Of a DNA stretch of 64,000 nucleotides, positions 16,898 through 25,940 are shown one piece after another (position 1 is the first letter of the stretch; each line of letters opens with the position of its first letter). This DNA is from Herbidospora solisilvae (GTDB lineage Bacteria; Actinomycetota; Actinomycetes; Streptosporangiales; Streptosporangiaceae), in contig NZ_WXEW01000009.1 of NCBI RefSeq assembly GCF_009901565.1, forward strand, positions 248,001 through 312,000, written 5' to 3'. The notes beneath the pieces were generated by a model that was not told the origin of the DNA, did no database searches, and was given only the letters and a program-made list of their open reading frames with translations. A program made the position numbers and the translations under genes.

Positions 16898-17857
16898 TTA
16901 TGGGCTGTCTCCGCCGTATCGCTCGATGAGCGCGTCGGCGATCAAGATGAGGTGGTCCCGCACACCAGGTGGGCCGGTCACTTCGAGCCATTCGACCAGT
17001 CCGGCGAGCTCGCCCGCGAGCGCGTACTCGTTGTAGCCGCGGATCACGACCTCGATGCGGCCGTCGGTCGTGGAACCTCCGATTTCAAGCCGGTCCCTGA
17101 GCGTCATCCGGAGCTTGCCGATCCCCTCGGGAGTGCACACGGCCTGCACTTCGAGGGGTGTCCGCCTGCGCTCGACTTCGTCGGCGATCTCCCTCCAGCT
17201 CTCGGCAAGGTCGAACCCCTCGGGTCGGTGCACGGGATCGTCGGTCGGCTCGACGAATGACACGCGGTCGATCCGGAACGTCCGCCGACCGGCGTCGGTG
17301 TTGGTGACGAGGTACCACGTCGGTCCTTTGGCGACGATGCCCAGCGGGTGGACGGTCCTCTCGGTTTCGGTGCCTTCGCGGTCGACGTAGCCGAGCCGCA
17401 CCTGGACGCCGCGGATCACCGCGTCCTGGAGTTCGTCGAGGAGGGGAGGCGGCCGGTGCTCGATCCGGCTCGACCCCCATCGTTGCGGGTCCATGACCAG
17501 CGACGACGCCGCCGCCTCGGCCTGCCCTCGGAAGGGCGCCGGCAGGGCCTGGACGAGCTTGCGCAGAGCCGCTTTCACGGCCGGCGTCGCGGCCGAGGCC
17601 TGGCCGGCGACCAGGAACAGGGCGCGGGCCTCACTCGCGGTCAACCCGGACAGGTCGGTACGGGCGCCGCCCACGAGGCGCCAGCCGCCGCCCCGGCCGG
17701 GCATGGAGTACACGGGCACCCCGGCCATGGCCAGGGCGTCGAGGTCGCGGCGGGCGGTGCGCTCGGAGACCTCCAGCTCCCGGGCGACCTCCGCGGCCGT
17801 CACCTGCTCACGCCGTTGCAGCAGGAGGAGGACGGCCACCAGCCGATCGGTTCGCAC
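16898..17857 (-). CDS. WYL-domain DeoR-type transcriptional regulator
   Basis: 319 aa. The N-terminal HTH_11 (RLVAVLLLLQRREQVTAAEV... SERTARRDLDAL) is followed by the WYL domain with GPTWYLVTNTDAGRRTFRID and a C-terminal WCX extension. Such proteins sense nucleotides or small ligands. GTG start at 17857 with GGAAG upstream. It is divergent from an epoxide-hydrolase-like gene, and the intergenic DNA contains a near-perfect operator, so it probably controls that gene and itself. Confidence 0.9.
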   Translation of the reverse strand: MRTDRLVAVLLLLQRREQVTAAEVARELEVSERTARRDLDALAMAGVPVYSMPGRGGGWRLVGGARTDLSGLTASEARALFLVAGQASAATPAVKAALRKLVQALPAPFRGQAEAAASSLVMDPQRWGSSRIEHRPPPLLDELQDAVIRGVQVRLGYVDREGTETERTVHPLGIVAKGPTWYLVTNTDAGRRTFRIDRVSFVEPTDDPVHRPEGFDLAESWREIADEVERRRTPLEVQAVCTPEGIGKLRMTLRDRLEIGGSTTDGRIEVVIRGYNEYALAGELAGLVEWLEVTGPPGVRDHLILIADALIERYGGDSP

Positions 17858-17876
17858 GCCGACAACACTTCCACAT

Positions 17877-17903
17877 GAAACCGGTCATGAGGTGACCGGT
17901 TTC
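17877..17903. promoter_or_regulatory. Operator: 11-bp perfect inverted repeat
   Basis: Arms GAAACCGGTCA (17877-17887) and TGACCGGTTTC (17893-17903) flank TGAGG, 20 bp upstream of the WYL regulator start and in the divergent promoter region of the epoxide hydrolase gene. It cannot be a terminator for either gene. It is the best candidate binding site for the WYL regulator. Confidence 0.6.
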
Positions 17904-18016
17904 GGTGGCCAGGATGGCGACCTGACCTCACCGAAGAGGTCGACCAGGGGCGCGCCGACGTCGTCTTCGAAAACCCTCGTCGCCCGGTCACCCAGAAAAG
18001 ACAGAGAGAGAACGCA

Positions 18017-18976
18017 ATGCACAATCCAGCCGAATTTCCCAAGCCCACCCTTGTTCCGGTCAACGGTGTGGAACTCGAAGTCTTCGAAGCGGGCCGAGAG
18101 AACGCGGGAGAACCCATCGTGCTCTGCCACGGCTGGCCGGAGCACGCCTTCACCTGGCGCCACCAGATGCCCGCCCTCGCCGCGGCCGGCTACCACGTCA
18201 TCGCACCGAACCAGCGGGGTTACGGCAACTCGTCCCGCCCGACCGAAGTGACGGACTACGACATCGAACACCTTTCCGGTGACCTCGTAGCGCTCCTCGA
18301 CCACTATGGATACGAAGACGCCACCTTCGTCGGCCATGACTGGGGTGCGTTCGTCGTCTGGGGACTCACCCTGTTGCACCCCAACCGTGTGAACAAGGTG
18401 ATCAACCTGAGCCTGCCCTACCAGGAGCGTGGAGAGAAGCCCTGGATCGAGTTCATGGAAGACGTGCTCGGCGGCGACTTCTACTTCGTCCACTTCAACC
18501 GACAACCCGGCGTCGCGGACGCCGTCTTCGAAGACCACACCTTCCAGTTCCTCCGCAACCTGTACCGGAAGAACGAGCCCCCCGCAGAGCCGCAGCCAGG
18601 CATGGCGCTGATCAACCTCGCCAGAGCGGAAACACCACTCGGTGAGCCCATCATGAGCGACGACGAACTGGCCGTCCTGGTCTCCGCCTTCGAATCATCG
18701 GGATTCACGGGCAGCATCAACTGGTACCGGAACCTCGACCGCAACTGGCACCTGCTGGCCGACGTGGACCCGATCATCCGGCAGCCCGCACTCATGATCT
18801 ATGGCGACAGGGACGTGATCGCACGGGGTGCGAACCTGGCGGAGTTCGTCCCCAACGTGGAGGTGATCAGCCTTGACTGCGGTCACTGGATCCAGCAGGA
18901 GAAGCCCGAGGAAACGAACCAGGCGATGGTGAAGTGGCTGGAACAGCAGGATGTCACCGGCTCGTCCCAGGGATGA
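18017..18976 (+). CDS. Alpha/beta hydrolase, soluble epoxide hydrolase-like
   Basis: 319 aa. The oxyanion motif HGWPE (HGxP), nucleophile elbow VGHDWGAF with Asp, the acid region YGDRD and the base CGHWIQQE fit soluble epoxide hydrolases (EphA type) or haloalkane dehalogenases; the HGxP motif favours epoxide hydrolase. Cytosolic, no signal peptide. ATG 18017 is preceded by AGAGAGA. Probably under control of the divergent WYL regulator. Substrate unknown. Confidence 0.87.
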   Translation: MHNPAEFPKPTLVPVNGVELEVFEAGRENAGEPIVLCHGWPEHAFTWRHQMPALAAAGYHVIAPNQRGYGNSSRPTEVTDYDIEHLSGDLVALLDHYGYEDATFVGHDWGAFVVWGLTLLHPNRVNKVINLSLPYQERGEKPWIEFMEDVLGGDFYFVHFNRQPGVADAVFEDHTFQFLRNLYRKNEPPAEPQPGMALINLARAETPLGEPIMSDDELAVLVSAFESSGFTGSINWYRNLDRNWHLLADVDPIIRQPALMIYGDRDVIARGANLAEFVPNVEVISLDCGHWIQQEKPEETNQAMVKWLEQQDVTGSSQG

Positions 18977-19102
18977 CCTGACGCGGTCCCCGCGCCGGTA
19001 GGCCGCCCGCCAGCCTCCCACTTGGGGGCCCGCCCAGGGGCAGGTGGACCGGCCCCCGTGGCGGTTGTGCTGGCGGGCTGCCACAACCCGGCGTGACTCC
19101 CG

Positions 19103-19732
19103 TTACTGGGAGATCGTCCAGTAGTAGTTGGAGGTGTTGCCGTCGTCGTTCAGGACGAGGAACTCGTTCCGCGTGGTGCCGAACGGCTTGAGGGCGCGCC
19201 GGGTGGTGTAGGAGACGAACTTGGCGGTACGCCAGTCGCCGATGCGCTCGGGTTCGGCCCGCCACAGGAACTCATCGCCGTTGCTGCAGGTCTTGACGAC
19301 GGCGGTGGGCAGTGCCCAGGCGACGCCTCCGGGCACGGCGCACTTGTTGGACTTGGCGTTGCGCATGCGGAACCAGATGTAGCCGTTCCGCGCCTGAGCG
19401 TCCTCGAAGTACCACTCGTTGGCCGGCGGGGTCACGCCGCCGGTCCATGCCTGGAGGCGGCAGGGGATGGCGTCCGTGCACCCCGGAGCCGACCAGTACT
19501 CGTGGATGAGGTAGCCGCGGGTGTTGACGTTCTCGACCACGTGTTGGCGGCCGTCCACGAACGGCGGATAGGCGCCGGGCTGGGTGACGGGTGTGAGCGC
19601 GAGGGCCTGAGCGAGCCGTGCCGCCTGGCCGGGGGCGGCATCGGCCGGCGCGGAGACGAGCAGGGCGGAGCCGGCGAGCAGGAACGTCGTCAGCGTGGCG
19701 GGCAGCGCGGTCCTGATGCGCAGTGATTTCAC
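19103..19732 (-). CDS. Secreted ricin-type beta-trefoil-like protein
   Basis: 209 aa, GTG start at 19732 with AAAGGA upstream. Signal peptide of ~30 residues (TALPATLTTFLLAGSALLVS... APADA-AP). The mature part has paired cysteines (GCTDAIPC; KCAVPGG; KTCSNGD) and aromatic repeats (NEWYFEDA, EFLWRAEPE, KFVSYTTRR, NYYWTIS) that suggest a beta-trefoil carbohydrate- or ligand-binding fold. No catalytic motif. Function unknown; stands alone between the epoxide hydrolase gene and the second STAS block. Confidence 0.72.
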   Translation of the reverse strand: MKSLRIRTALPATLTTFLLAGSALLVSAPADAAPGQAARLAQALALTPVTQPGAYPPFVDGRQHVVENVNTRGYLIHEYWSAPGCTDAIPCRLQAWTGGVTPPANEWYFEDAQARNGYIWFRMRNAKSNKCAVPGGVAWALPTAVVKTCSNGDEFLWRAEPERIGDWRTAKFVSYTTRRALKPFGTTRNEFLVLNDDGNTSNYYWTISQ

Positions 19733-20108
19733 GGGTGATTCCTTTTCTCGGAAGGGCGGGACATTTGTCCGAAGTGCGGGACATCGCAGGTCGTGGTCGT
19801 CGATGGCCCGCCAGTCCCGGCGGTCATGGGAATGCGGCTCGGCAGGCACGGCCCGCATGGGGGTGTGTCTTCCGCGCATCCCATGTATGTAACTCTAAGT
19901 AGTTGAATGACCGCACAGAGTTATGCCACCTGCACTGTTTTCCACTTCCTTGCCGTACAGCCGTGAAAGTTCGAACCCGCAGGAGCCCGCGGCCTGAACC
20001 AGAGACCGAGAGGAAGCCCGGTTTCTTGTCGCCAGATCTCCGGAAGGTGCACCACCCTGGTTGGCCTGTCAGTAGGGCTCTTGTCACAGGTCAAAGTCCC
20101 GATGGGTC
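19733..20108. other. Intergenic stretch, no gene seen
   Basis: About 375 bp between the secreted protein gene and the duplicated STAS block. It is less GC-rich than the surroundings around 19890-19960 and probably holds the promoter of the minus-strand gene. No ORF with coding character and no RNA gene were recognised. Confidence 0.4.
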
Positions 20109-20743
20109 CGCGCGTTGCCATCCGGCTCGATGAACCGCGCCGTGTGCTCGAGGCCCGGTCGCGAGGCCACCGCCGTTCCTGCGGTCATCCTCCTCGACCC
20201 GTGCCGGCGCGGTGATCTCGTATGAACCAGTGCCTCTCACCCGCGGGCATACGGCAGAAGTCAAAGCGGGACGCCTGTGGATCGACCAGGTCTTAACGAT
20301 CGTCGGCCCCGAGCTCTACCTCTCGAATCCCCGTGGTTGGGACATCCCCGGATACGGTGAATAACCGTCGTATACGGGCGCATACCGCCGCGACAGTGTG
20401 CGGCCTGCCGGCCCGACTCGGAGGAAGTTCCGCCATGACCGTGCTCGCAACCATGACGCCGACCGTCTTGCACCTGTCCGGAGACATCGACATCTCCACC
20501 ACCGCCGGCCTGCGCCGCCGGATTCTCGCCGCCCTCGACGAGAGCGTCGAGGTGCTGGTCGTGGACATGGGCGCCGTGACCTTCTGCGATGCCGCAGGGC
20601 TCGGCATGCTGCTCCACACCCAACGCCAGGCCGAGGCCCGGGGGATGACCCTGGCACTGACCCGCCTCACCCCGCAGATGACCAGGCTGCTCGACATCAC
20701 CGAGCTCGGCGACCGCTTCCCCATCCTGACCGACAGCTGATCT
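20109..20743 (+). repeat. Duplicated STAS block, copy B
   Basis: Second copy of the ~630-bp unit at 14907-15537, in the same orientation about 5.2 kb away. The leader is conserved in long blocks with small indels, and the STAS gene is conserved in full. The interval between copies carries unrelated regulators and enzymes, so this is a dispersed segmental duplication rather than a tandem one. Confidence 0.8.
20435..20740 (+). CDS. STAS-domain anti-sigma-factor antagonist-like protein (copy B)
   Basis: 101 aa, same length as the paralogue at 15229 and largely identical; the differences are conservative (for example ILDMAA to VVDMGA, LIYTER to LLHTQR). The phosphorylation loop is again CDAAGLG without serine, so this is a fixed feature of the pair and not a random mutation in one copy. 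ATG 20435 with GGAGGAAG upstream. Followed ~320 bp later by an orphan histidine kinase gene, but no serine kinase/anti-sigma gene is nearby. Confidence 0.87.
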   Translation: MTVLATMTPTVLHLSGDIDISTTAGLRRRILAALDESVEVLVVDMGAVTFCDAAGLGMLLHTQRQAEARGMTLALTRLTPQMTRLLDITELGDRFPILTDS

Positions 20744-21058
20744 GCATCCCGCTGCTGAGCACTCCTAGACGGGGAAGCCACCGGAGTCAGACGGCAACTA
20801 CTGACTAATGGCAAGCCGTGCTGACCTGCACGGCAAAACAGCGCAGTCAGCAGCACACCGGCGGGAGCGTCACATTGATTGCCGGACTCCGAGCTCAAAT
20901 GAAAGTAGCCGCGTTGTCCATCGGCAAAATTCGGAACAGATGCCCGGAACTCAGGAATCCGTTCACCAACGAGGGGCTCGGCAGATACAGATCTGCCCTC
21001 CATTCAAGGAGCGCCCACTGACGCGCGTGGAGGGTCGAGCACCATGTGGTAGCCAGAC
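20741..21058. other. Intergenic stretch before orphan histidine kinase
   Basis: 318 bp with no supported gene. A response regulator gene would be expected before this kinase, but no receiver or DNA-binding motif could be read in any frame. Presumably carries the kinase promoter. Confidence 0.4.
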
Positions 21059-22390
21059 ATGAAATCTTTCTCCTGGCAATGGGCCCGCAGCATTCATGCC
21101 CGCCTCGCACTCGTCGCGGTGGGCCTCGCCCTGCTCATCCTCACTCTGGTAAGCATCGGCGAGATCTATATGATCCATCGGCTCATCACCGACGATCTTC
21201 TCACCGCCAGCCGGCAGATCGCTTCTCGAATCACGTCGGACATCCGGGCCGGCATACCGCAGAAACCCGTCCTGGTCTCCGAAGACGCCCACGTGGATTT
21301 CATTCAGATCGTGGCACCCGGAGGCAGGGTGATCGCCTCCAGCAACCACGCCCGGGACCTTCCGGCGCTCACCTCGCCCGAGCCCGACCCGCGGCATCCG
21401 GTCGTTTCCTTCTCCTTCTGCCTGCCTCAAGGCTGGAAGTGCATGCAAGGGGTGGCCGTCCGCGTCACCCCTCAAGCCAACACCGAGATCGTCTACGCGG
21501 CCGGTGAAATCCCCGGCTATCTGACCGGCAGTGGCCTGATTCTCGCCGTCGTAGCCCAGGTGAGTCTCCTCACCGTACTGATCGGCTGGATCTCCTGGCG
21601 GATCGTCGCGCAGACACTCCGCCCGGTTGAAGCCATCCAGGCCGAATTGGCCGCGATCACCGTCAAGGACCTGTCCCGGCGCGTCTCTCGGCCTTGCGGC
21701 AGCGATGAAATCGCCCGTCTCGCCGAAACCGCCAACCACACGCTCGACCGGATGGAACGGGCTATTCGGCGGCAGCGCGCGTTCGCCGCCGATGCCGCCC
21801 ACGAACTGCGTACCCCGATCGCCGGAATCCGCGCTCAGCTTGAAAGCGGCAGGCTCTACGCCGAAGACATGCCCGAGGCGATCGACTCCGCCCTGCGCGA
21901 CACCGACCGCCTGGAAGCGATCCTCACAGACCTGATGTTCCTCGCCGGCATCGAATCCCTCGACATCCACGCCTGTGAACGACTGGATGTGGCAGCGGTG
22001 GTGCGCCGATGCCTCGCCCTATGTCCCGAACGTGCGCCCCGCCGAGTCCACCTGGCGGCCGGCGTCCTCGTCAGAGGTGCGGAAGACCAGCTCACCCAGG
22101 CGATCACCGTTCTCATCGACAACGTCGGCCGTTACGCCGCCAGGGAAGTCGTCGTCGACCTGACCCGTGACAACGGCCACGCTGTGCTCGTCGTCACCAG
22201 CGACGGCGACGAGGAACACGTCGTCACACCCATCACCCGCCTGGACACCACGCCCGGCCGCGAGCAGCGGAGCGCCGGCTTCGGCCTCGTCATCGCCCGC
22301 GAAGTCGCCGAAGCACACGCCGGAACGCTCGTGACCACGTGCTCTCCCACGGGGATCACGTTCATCCTGCGACTCCCGCGCGCGGACTAG
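21059..22390 (+). CDS. Orphan membrane sensor histidine kinase
   Basis: 443 aa. Transmembrane helices at about 16-39 and 158-180 bracket a small extracytoplasmic sensor with two cysteines (FCLPQGWKCM); a HAMP segment follows, then the H-box FAADAAHELRTP with His248, and an HATPase domain with N-box LIDNVGRYA and G2 box SAGFGLVIA. The G1 box, normally DxGxG, is degraded to SDGDEEH, so ATP binding may be weak. No response regulator on either side. Start ATG 21059 follows a weak ribosome site. Confidence 0.85.
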   Translation: MKSFSWQWARSIHARLALVAVGLALLILTLVSIGEIYMIHRLITDDLLTASRQIASRITSDIRAGIPQKPVLVSEDAHVDFIQIVAPGGRVIASSNHARDLPALTSPEPDPRHPVVSFSFCLPQGWKCMQGVAVRVTPQANTEIVYAAGEIPGYLTGSGLILAVVAQVSLLTVLIGWISWRIVAQTLRPVEAIQAELAAITVKDLSRRVSRPCGSDEIARLAETANHTLDRMERAIRRQRAFAADAAHELRTPIAGIRAQLESGRLYAEDMPEAIDSALRDTDRLEAILTDLMFLAGIESLDIHACERLDVAAVVRRCLALCPERAPRRVHLAAGVLVRGAEDQLTQAITVLIDNVGRYAAREVVVDLTRDNGHAVLVVTSDGDEEHVVTPITRLDTTPGREQRSAGFGLVIAREVAEAHAGTLVTTCSPTGITFILRLPRAD

Positions 22391-22431
22391 CTCACCACAG
22401 GGAGGCCGCCGGGGCGATCGGTGCGCCGGTA

Positions 22432-22755
22432 TCAACGGGCAACCAGCAGCGCCGTCATCAGGCCTGTCTCGACCACCAGGTAGAACCCTGCCCGGCCCAC
22501 GGCCATGCCGCCCAGAGCCAGGGCCACCGCCACCAGCACGCCGTCGCGCAACGTGCTCGCATCGAGGGCGGCCAGTATGAGTGCCGCCGCCGTTGCCAGG
22601 CCGAACCCCCCGTACACCGCCCGTACCTCACTGCGGCCGTCCGCCGAGGTCACCCGCATACCGAACGGCGCCACCAGCTTCTCCGGCGCGACCAGGCCGT
22701 ACACGCCCATCCCCGCGAAGAAGATCGCGACGACAGCGATGATCACACCCGACAT
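22432..22755 (-). CDS. DUF4345-like small membrane protein
   Basis: 107 aa from the ATG at 22755, four hydrophobic helices. The start AVVAIFFAGMGVYGLVAPEK and the middle EVRAVYGGFGLATAA are characteristic of the DUF4345 family (function unknown). An in-frame ATG at 22791 adds 12 residues and is the alternative. It is 65 bp downstream of the ABC permease gene on the same strand and might be read through from that operon, but it is not a sugar transport component. Confidence 0.7.
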   Translation of the reverse strand: MSGVIIAVVAIFFAGMGVYGLVAPEKLVAPFGMRVTSADGRSEVRAVYGGFGLATAAALILAALDASTLRDGVLVAVALALGGMAVGRAGFYLVVETGLMTALLVAR

Positions 22756-22820
22756 GCCCGCAGCCTGCCATCCGATTTCCACGCCGGCCATTACCTGACG
22801 AGTAGTGCCGTAGGGGCCGG

Positions 22821-23663
22821 TCAGCCCTTCACGCCGGTGTGGGCCAGGCCCTCGATGAACTGCCGTTGTGCGAGCACGAACACGACCAGCACCGGGAGGG
22901 CGGTCATCGAGGCGGCGGCGAGCTGGACGTTCCACATCGGGCCGCCGTAGGCGTCGACGAACTGGGTCAGCGCCTGGGGGAGGGTGAACTTCTCCGGCGA
23001 GGAGAGGTACACGATGGGTTCGAGGTAGAGGTTCCAGCTGTGCAGGAACGTGAAGATCGCCACGGCGCCGAGCGCGGGGCGGGCCAGGGGGAGCGCGATG
23101 CGGTAGAAGGTGCCGAACCGGCCGAGCCCGTCCATCCGGGCGGCCTCCTCCAGTTCGCCGGGCAGGCTGATGAAGAACTGCCGCATGATGAAGGTGGCCA
23201 GCACGCTGGGCGCGCCGAGGATCGGCACCAGGATCAGCGGCCAGTGGGTGTCGGTCAGCCCGAGCCCGTGGAACATCTGGAACAGCGGGACGATCGTGAC
23301 CTCGCTCGGGATGAGCAGCCCGAGCAGCACGACGACGAACAGGACGTTCTGGCCGGGGAAGCGGATGCGCGCGAAGGCGTATCCCGCCATGGCGGCCACG
23401 GCCATCGTGCCGGTGGTGACGATCAGGGCGATGTAGAGGCTGTTGACGTACTGGCTCGCGAAGGGCTGGAGCTGGAAGACCTGCGCGTAGGCCGAGAAGT
23501 CCCAGTCGGCGGGCAGGAGTTTCGGCGGGAACGCGAAGATCTCACCGATCGGCTTGAGGGATGAGGTGACCATCCACCAGGTCGGGAAGACGAACGGCAC
23601 GCACATGACGCACAGCAGCCCGTACAGGAGCGTCTTCAGCCGCAGTGGTATCTCACGTTTCAT
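22821..23663 (-). CDS. Carbohydrate ABC transporter permease, MalG/CUT1 type
   Basis: 280 aa, six predicted membrane helices. The coupling (EAA) motif is ELEEAARMDGLGRFGTFYRI, which contacts the ATPase. Overlaps the upstream permease gene by 11 bp, implying translational coupling. Forms the membrane channel with the gene at 23653 and the binding protein at 24608. No ATPase gene is in the operon, as is usual in actinomycetes, where a shared MsiK-type ATPase serves many CUT1 systems. Confidence 0.93.
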   Translation of the reverse strand: MKREIPLRLKTLLYGLLCVMCVPFVFPTWWMVTSSLKPIGEIFAFPPKLLPADWDFSAYAQVFQLQPFASQYVNSLYIALIVTTGTMAVAAMAGYAFARIRFPGQNVLFVVVLLGLLIPSEVTIVPLFQMFHGLGLTDTHWPLILVPILGAPSVLATFIMRQFFISLPGELEEAARMDGLGRFGTFYRIALPLARPALGAVAIFTFLHSWNLYLEPIVYLSSPEKFTLPQALTQFVDAYGGPMWNVQLAAASMTALPVLVVFVLAQRQFIEGLAHTGVKG

Positions 23664-24606
23664 TGAAGACCCATCTTCTGCGCATCCGCCACTGGACGAG
23701 GGTGAGCAGGGCCACTATCGCGAACAGCAGGACCGACAGGGTCGCGCCGTATCCGAAGTGGTGGAACTGGAAGGCCTGCTGGTAGAGGTAGTAGACGAGG
23801 ACGGTCGTCGACACGCCCGGGCCGCCCTGGGTGAGCACCGCGATCTGCGCGAACACCTGGAGCGACCCCACCACGGTGATGATCGAGGTGAGCAGGATGG
23901 TCGGGCTGATCAGCGGGACGGTGATCCGCAGGAAGCGGGTGCGGACCCCGGCGCCGTCCAGTTCGGCGGCCTCGTACAGCTGGGCCGGCACCCCCTGGAG
24001 GGCGGCCAGGAACAGCACCATGTTGAGGCCGACGTTCTTGAGGACCTGGACGACGACCACCGAGAGCATCGCGGTGCCCTCGCCGCGCAGCCAGTTGGGG
24101 CCCTCGACCCCGGCGGCGGCGAGCAGGCCGTTGAGGCCGCCGTCGTCCTGAAGGAGGAACTGCCACACGATCGTCCAGGCGACCAGCGAGACCACCACGG
24201 GGGAGAAGAACACCGTACGGAAGAAGGCGGTTCCGCGCAGCCGCTGGTTGAGCAGGATCGCCAGGAACAGCGCCAGGGCGAGGTTGAGCACGACCAGCCC
24301 CACCGAGAACAGGGCGGTCGCTCCCAGCACCTCACGCAGGTTGGCGTCGGTGACCAGGCGGTCGTAGTTCTCCCCGCCGACGAACTCGAAGGTCCCGGCC
24401 AGCACGTTCCACTCATGGAGGCTGTACCAGACGACGAGCCCGAGCGGCAGCAGCACGAACAGCACGCTGCCGACGAGTTGCGGGGTGATGAGCAGGTATC
24501 CGACCAGGTTGTCGCGGCGGCGTACCGTCCAGAAGGGAGGCGTGCCGGTGCCCGGCCGGGCGCCCGCCCGGTCGGGCACCTGGAGTTTCGGGTGGGTCGT
24601 GGTCAC
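23653..24606 (-). CDS. Carbohydrate ABC transporter permease, MalF/CUT1 type
   Basis: 317 aa, GTG start one base after the stop of the binding-protein gene. Six helices after a ~35-residue cytoplasmic N-terminus; EAA motif LYEAAELDGAGVRTRFLRI. Partner of the MalG-type permease that overlaps its 3' end. Confidence 0.93.
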   Translation of the reverse strand: MTTTHPKLQVPDRAGARPGTGTPPFWTVRRRDNLVGYLLITPQLVGSVLFVLLPLGLVVWYSLHEWNVLAGTFEFVGGENYDRLVTDANLREVLGATALFSVGLVVLNLALALFLAILLNQRLRGTAFFRTVFFSPVVVSLVAWTIVWQFLLQDDGGLNGLLAAAGVEGPNWLRGEGTAMLSVVVVQVLKNVGLNMVLFLAALQGVPAQLYEAAELDGAGVRTRFLRITVPLISPTILLTSIITVVGSLQVFAQIAVLTQGGPGVSTTVLVYYLYQQAFQFHHFGYGATLSVLLFAIVALLTLVQWRMRRRWVFNET

Positions 24607-24607
24607 G

Positions 24608-25891
24608 TCACGTGCCCAGCATCGGCGCGATCTTGGCGCACACGCCGCCCAGCACGGCCTTGACGTCGGCGCCGGGCTGCCAGAGCGGGTCGAGGGCGGC
24701 CCGCACGGTCTGCGACAGCTCCGCCTGGCCGGTGTGGTTGGGCTTGACGACGCCCTTCTCGATGCCGCTGATGACGACCTTCTGCAGTTGGCCGGGCTTG
24801 AGCAGCGGGTTGCTCTTGGCCAGGGTCTCGGCGGTGAGCTGAGAGGCGCGGGGCGGTGGGAAGTAGGCGGCGAGCTTGGCCGAGTTGGCCGGGTTGGTGA
24901 AGAAGGCGAGGAAATCGGCGGCCGCCGCCGCGTTGGGGGAGTTCTTGAAGACGCCCAGGCCTGCCTGGCCGATCACCGAATACTCGCCCTTGGGTCCGGC
25001 GGGTAGCGGGACGAGGTCCCAGCCGAACGTCGCGTCCTGGAGCAGCGAGGCGCGGGAGATCTGGGTGATGGTCATCGCGGCGTCGCCCGCGAAGAAGTCG
25101 GCCGTGGTGCCGGGGCCGGGGAAGGCCTTGTCGGTGAAGATCGACTTGTGCAGGAACGTCATGGCCTCGACCATTTCGGGGCTGTCGAACCCGCAGGTCC
25201 TGCCGTCTTCGCTCCAGGGCTGAGCGCCCCAGCCGCCCCAGACGGTGGCGAGGTTGTCCCAGCCCTTGTAGTCGAAGTCGCGCACGACCATGCCGGCCTT
25301 GCCGGTCCCGGCCACCACCGCGGCGTTCTCGGCGGCGGCGTTCTCCCAGGTCCAGGCGCCCTCGTCGATCATCTCGGCGGGGGTCTTCCGGCCGGCCTCC
25401 TTGAGCAGGTCGGTGTTGACGAACACCCCGAACGGCGAGGTGGAGAAGGGGTAGGCGTACAGCTTGCCCTCGGCCTGCCAGAGTTTGACGGCTGAGGGGG
25501 TGAGGTCGTCGAACTCATACCCTGGGGCCTTGCGCAGCGTGTCGTCGAGCGGCGCGAGGGCGCCGGAGGAGACGAAGTCGGGCGCCGAGCTCTCCAGGAT
25601 CCAGGCCAGGTCGGGGGCGTTGCCGCCGGCGATCTGGGTGGTCAGGGTGGTGGTGTAGCTCTCGAACGGCAGTGGGTCGAAGGTGATCTCGCCGACGTCG
25701 GGATGGGTCTTGCGGTATTCGGCGGCGATCTCGTCGAACAGCTTGAGGTGGGCCTCGTTGGAGGTCCAGATCGTCATGCGCAGCGGCTGCGGACCCTGCG
25801 CGGCCGGAGCGGTCTCGCCTCCCGCGCCGCATGCCGTCAAGGTGAGCAGCGCCGCCAGCGCGGCGGCCGCGGGCTTTGCGAATGGTTTCAC
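24608..25891 (-). CDS. Sugar-binding lipoprotein of CUT1 ABC transporter
   Basis: 427 aa, GTG start at 25891 with AAGGAG. Lipoprotein signal with lipobox LTACG (Cys21), then a family 1 extracellular solute-binding fold (MTIWTSNEAHLKLFDEIAAE ... EGKLYAYPFSTSPFGVFVN). It captures the sugar and delivers it to the two permeases that follow. Located between an FAD oxidoreductase and the permeases in a LacI-headed operon. The ligand cannot be told from sequence; the setting suggests a plant or microbial oligosaccharide. Confidence 0.92.
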   Translation of the reverse strand: MKPFAKPAAAALAALLTLTACGAGGETAPAAQGPQPLRMTIWTSNEAHLKLFDEIAAEYRKTHPDVGEITFDPLPFESYTTTLTTQIAGGNAPDLAWILESSAPDFVSSGALAPLDDTLRKAPGYEFDDLTPSAVKLWQAEGKLYAYPFSTSPFGVFVNTDLLKEAGRKTPAEMIDEGAWTWENAAAENAAVVAGTGKAGMVVRDFDYKGWDNLATVWGGWGAQPWSEDGRTCGFDSPEMVEAMTFLHKSIFTDKAFPGPGTTADFFAGDAAMTITQISRASLLQDATFGWDLVPLPAGPKGEYSVIGQAGLGVFKNSPNAAAAADFLAFFTNPANSAKLAAYFPPPRASQLTAETLAKSNPLLKPGQLQKVVISGIEKGVVKPNHTGQAELSQTVRAALDPLWQPGADVKAVLGGVCAKIAPMLGT

Positions 25892-25940
25892 GGTCGATCT
25901 CCTTGCTGGGAATCCCCCGACGGTCGTGGTGGGCGTCCGG

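Noticed and set aside
20808-21062. Possible response-regulator remnant before the orphan kinase
   Set aside because: No receiver Asp pocket or HTH could be read in any frame.
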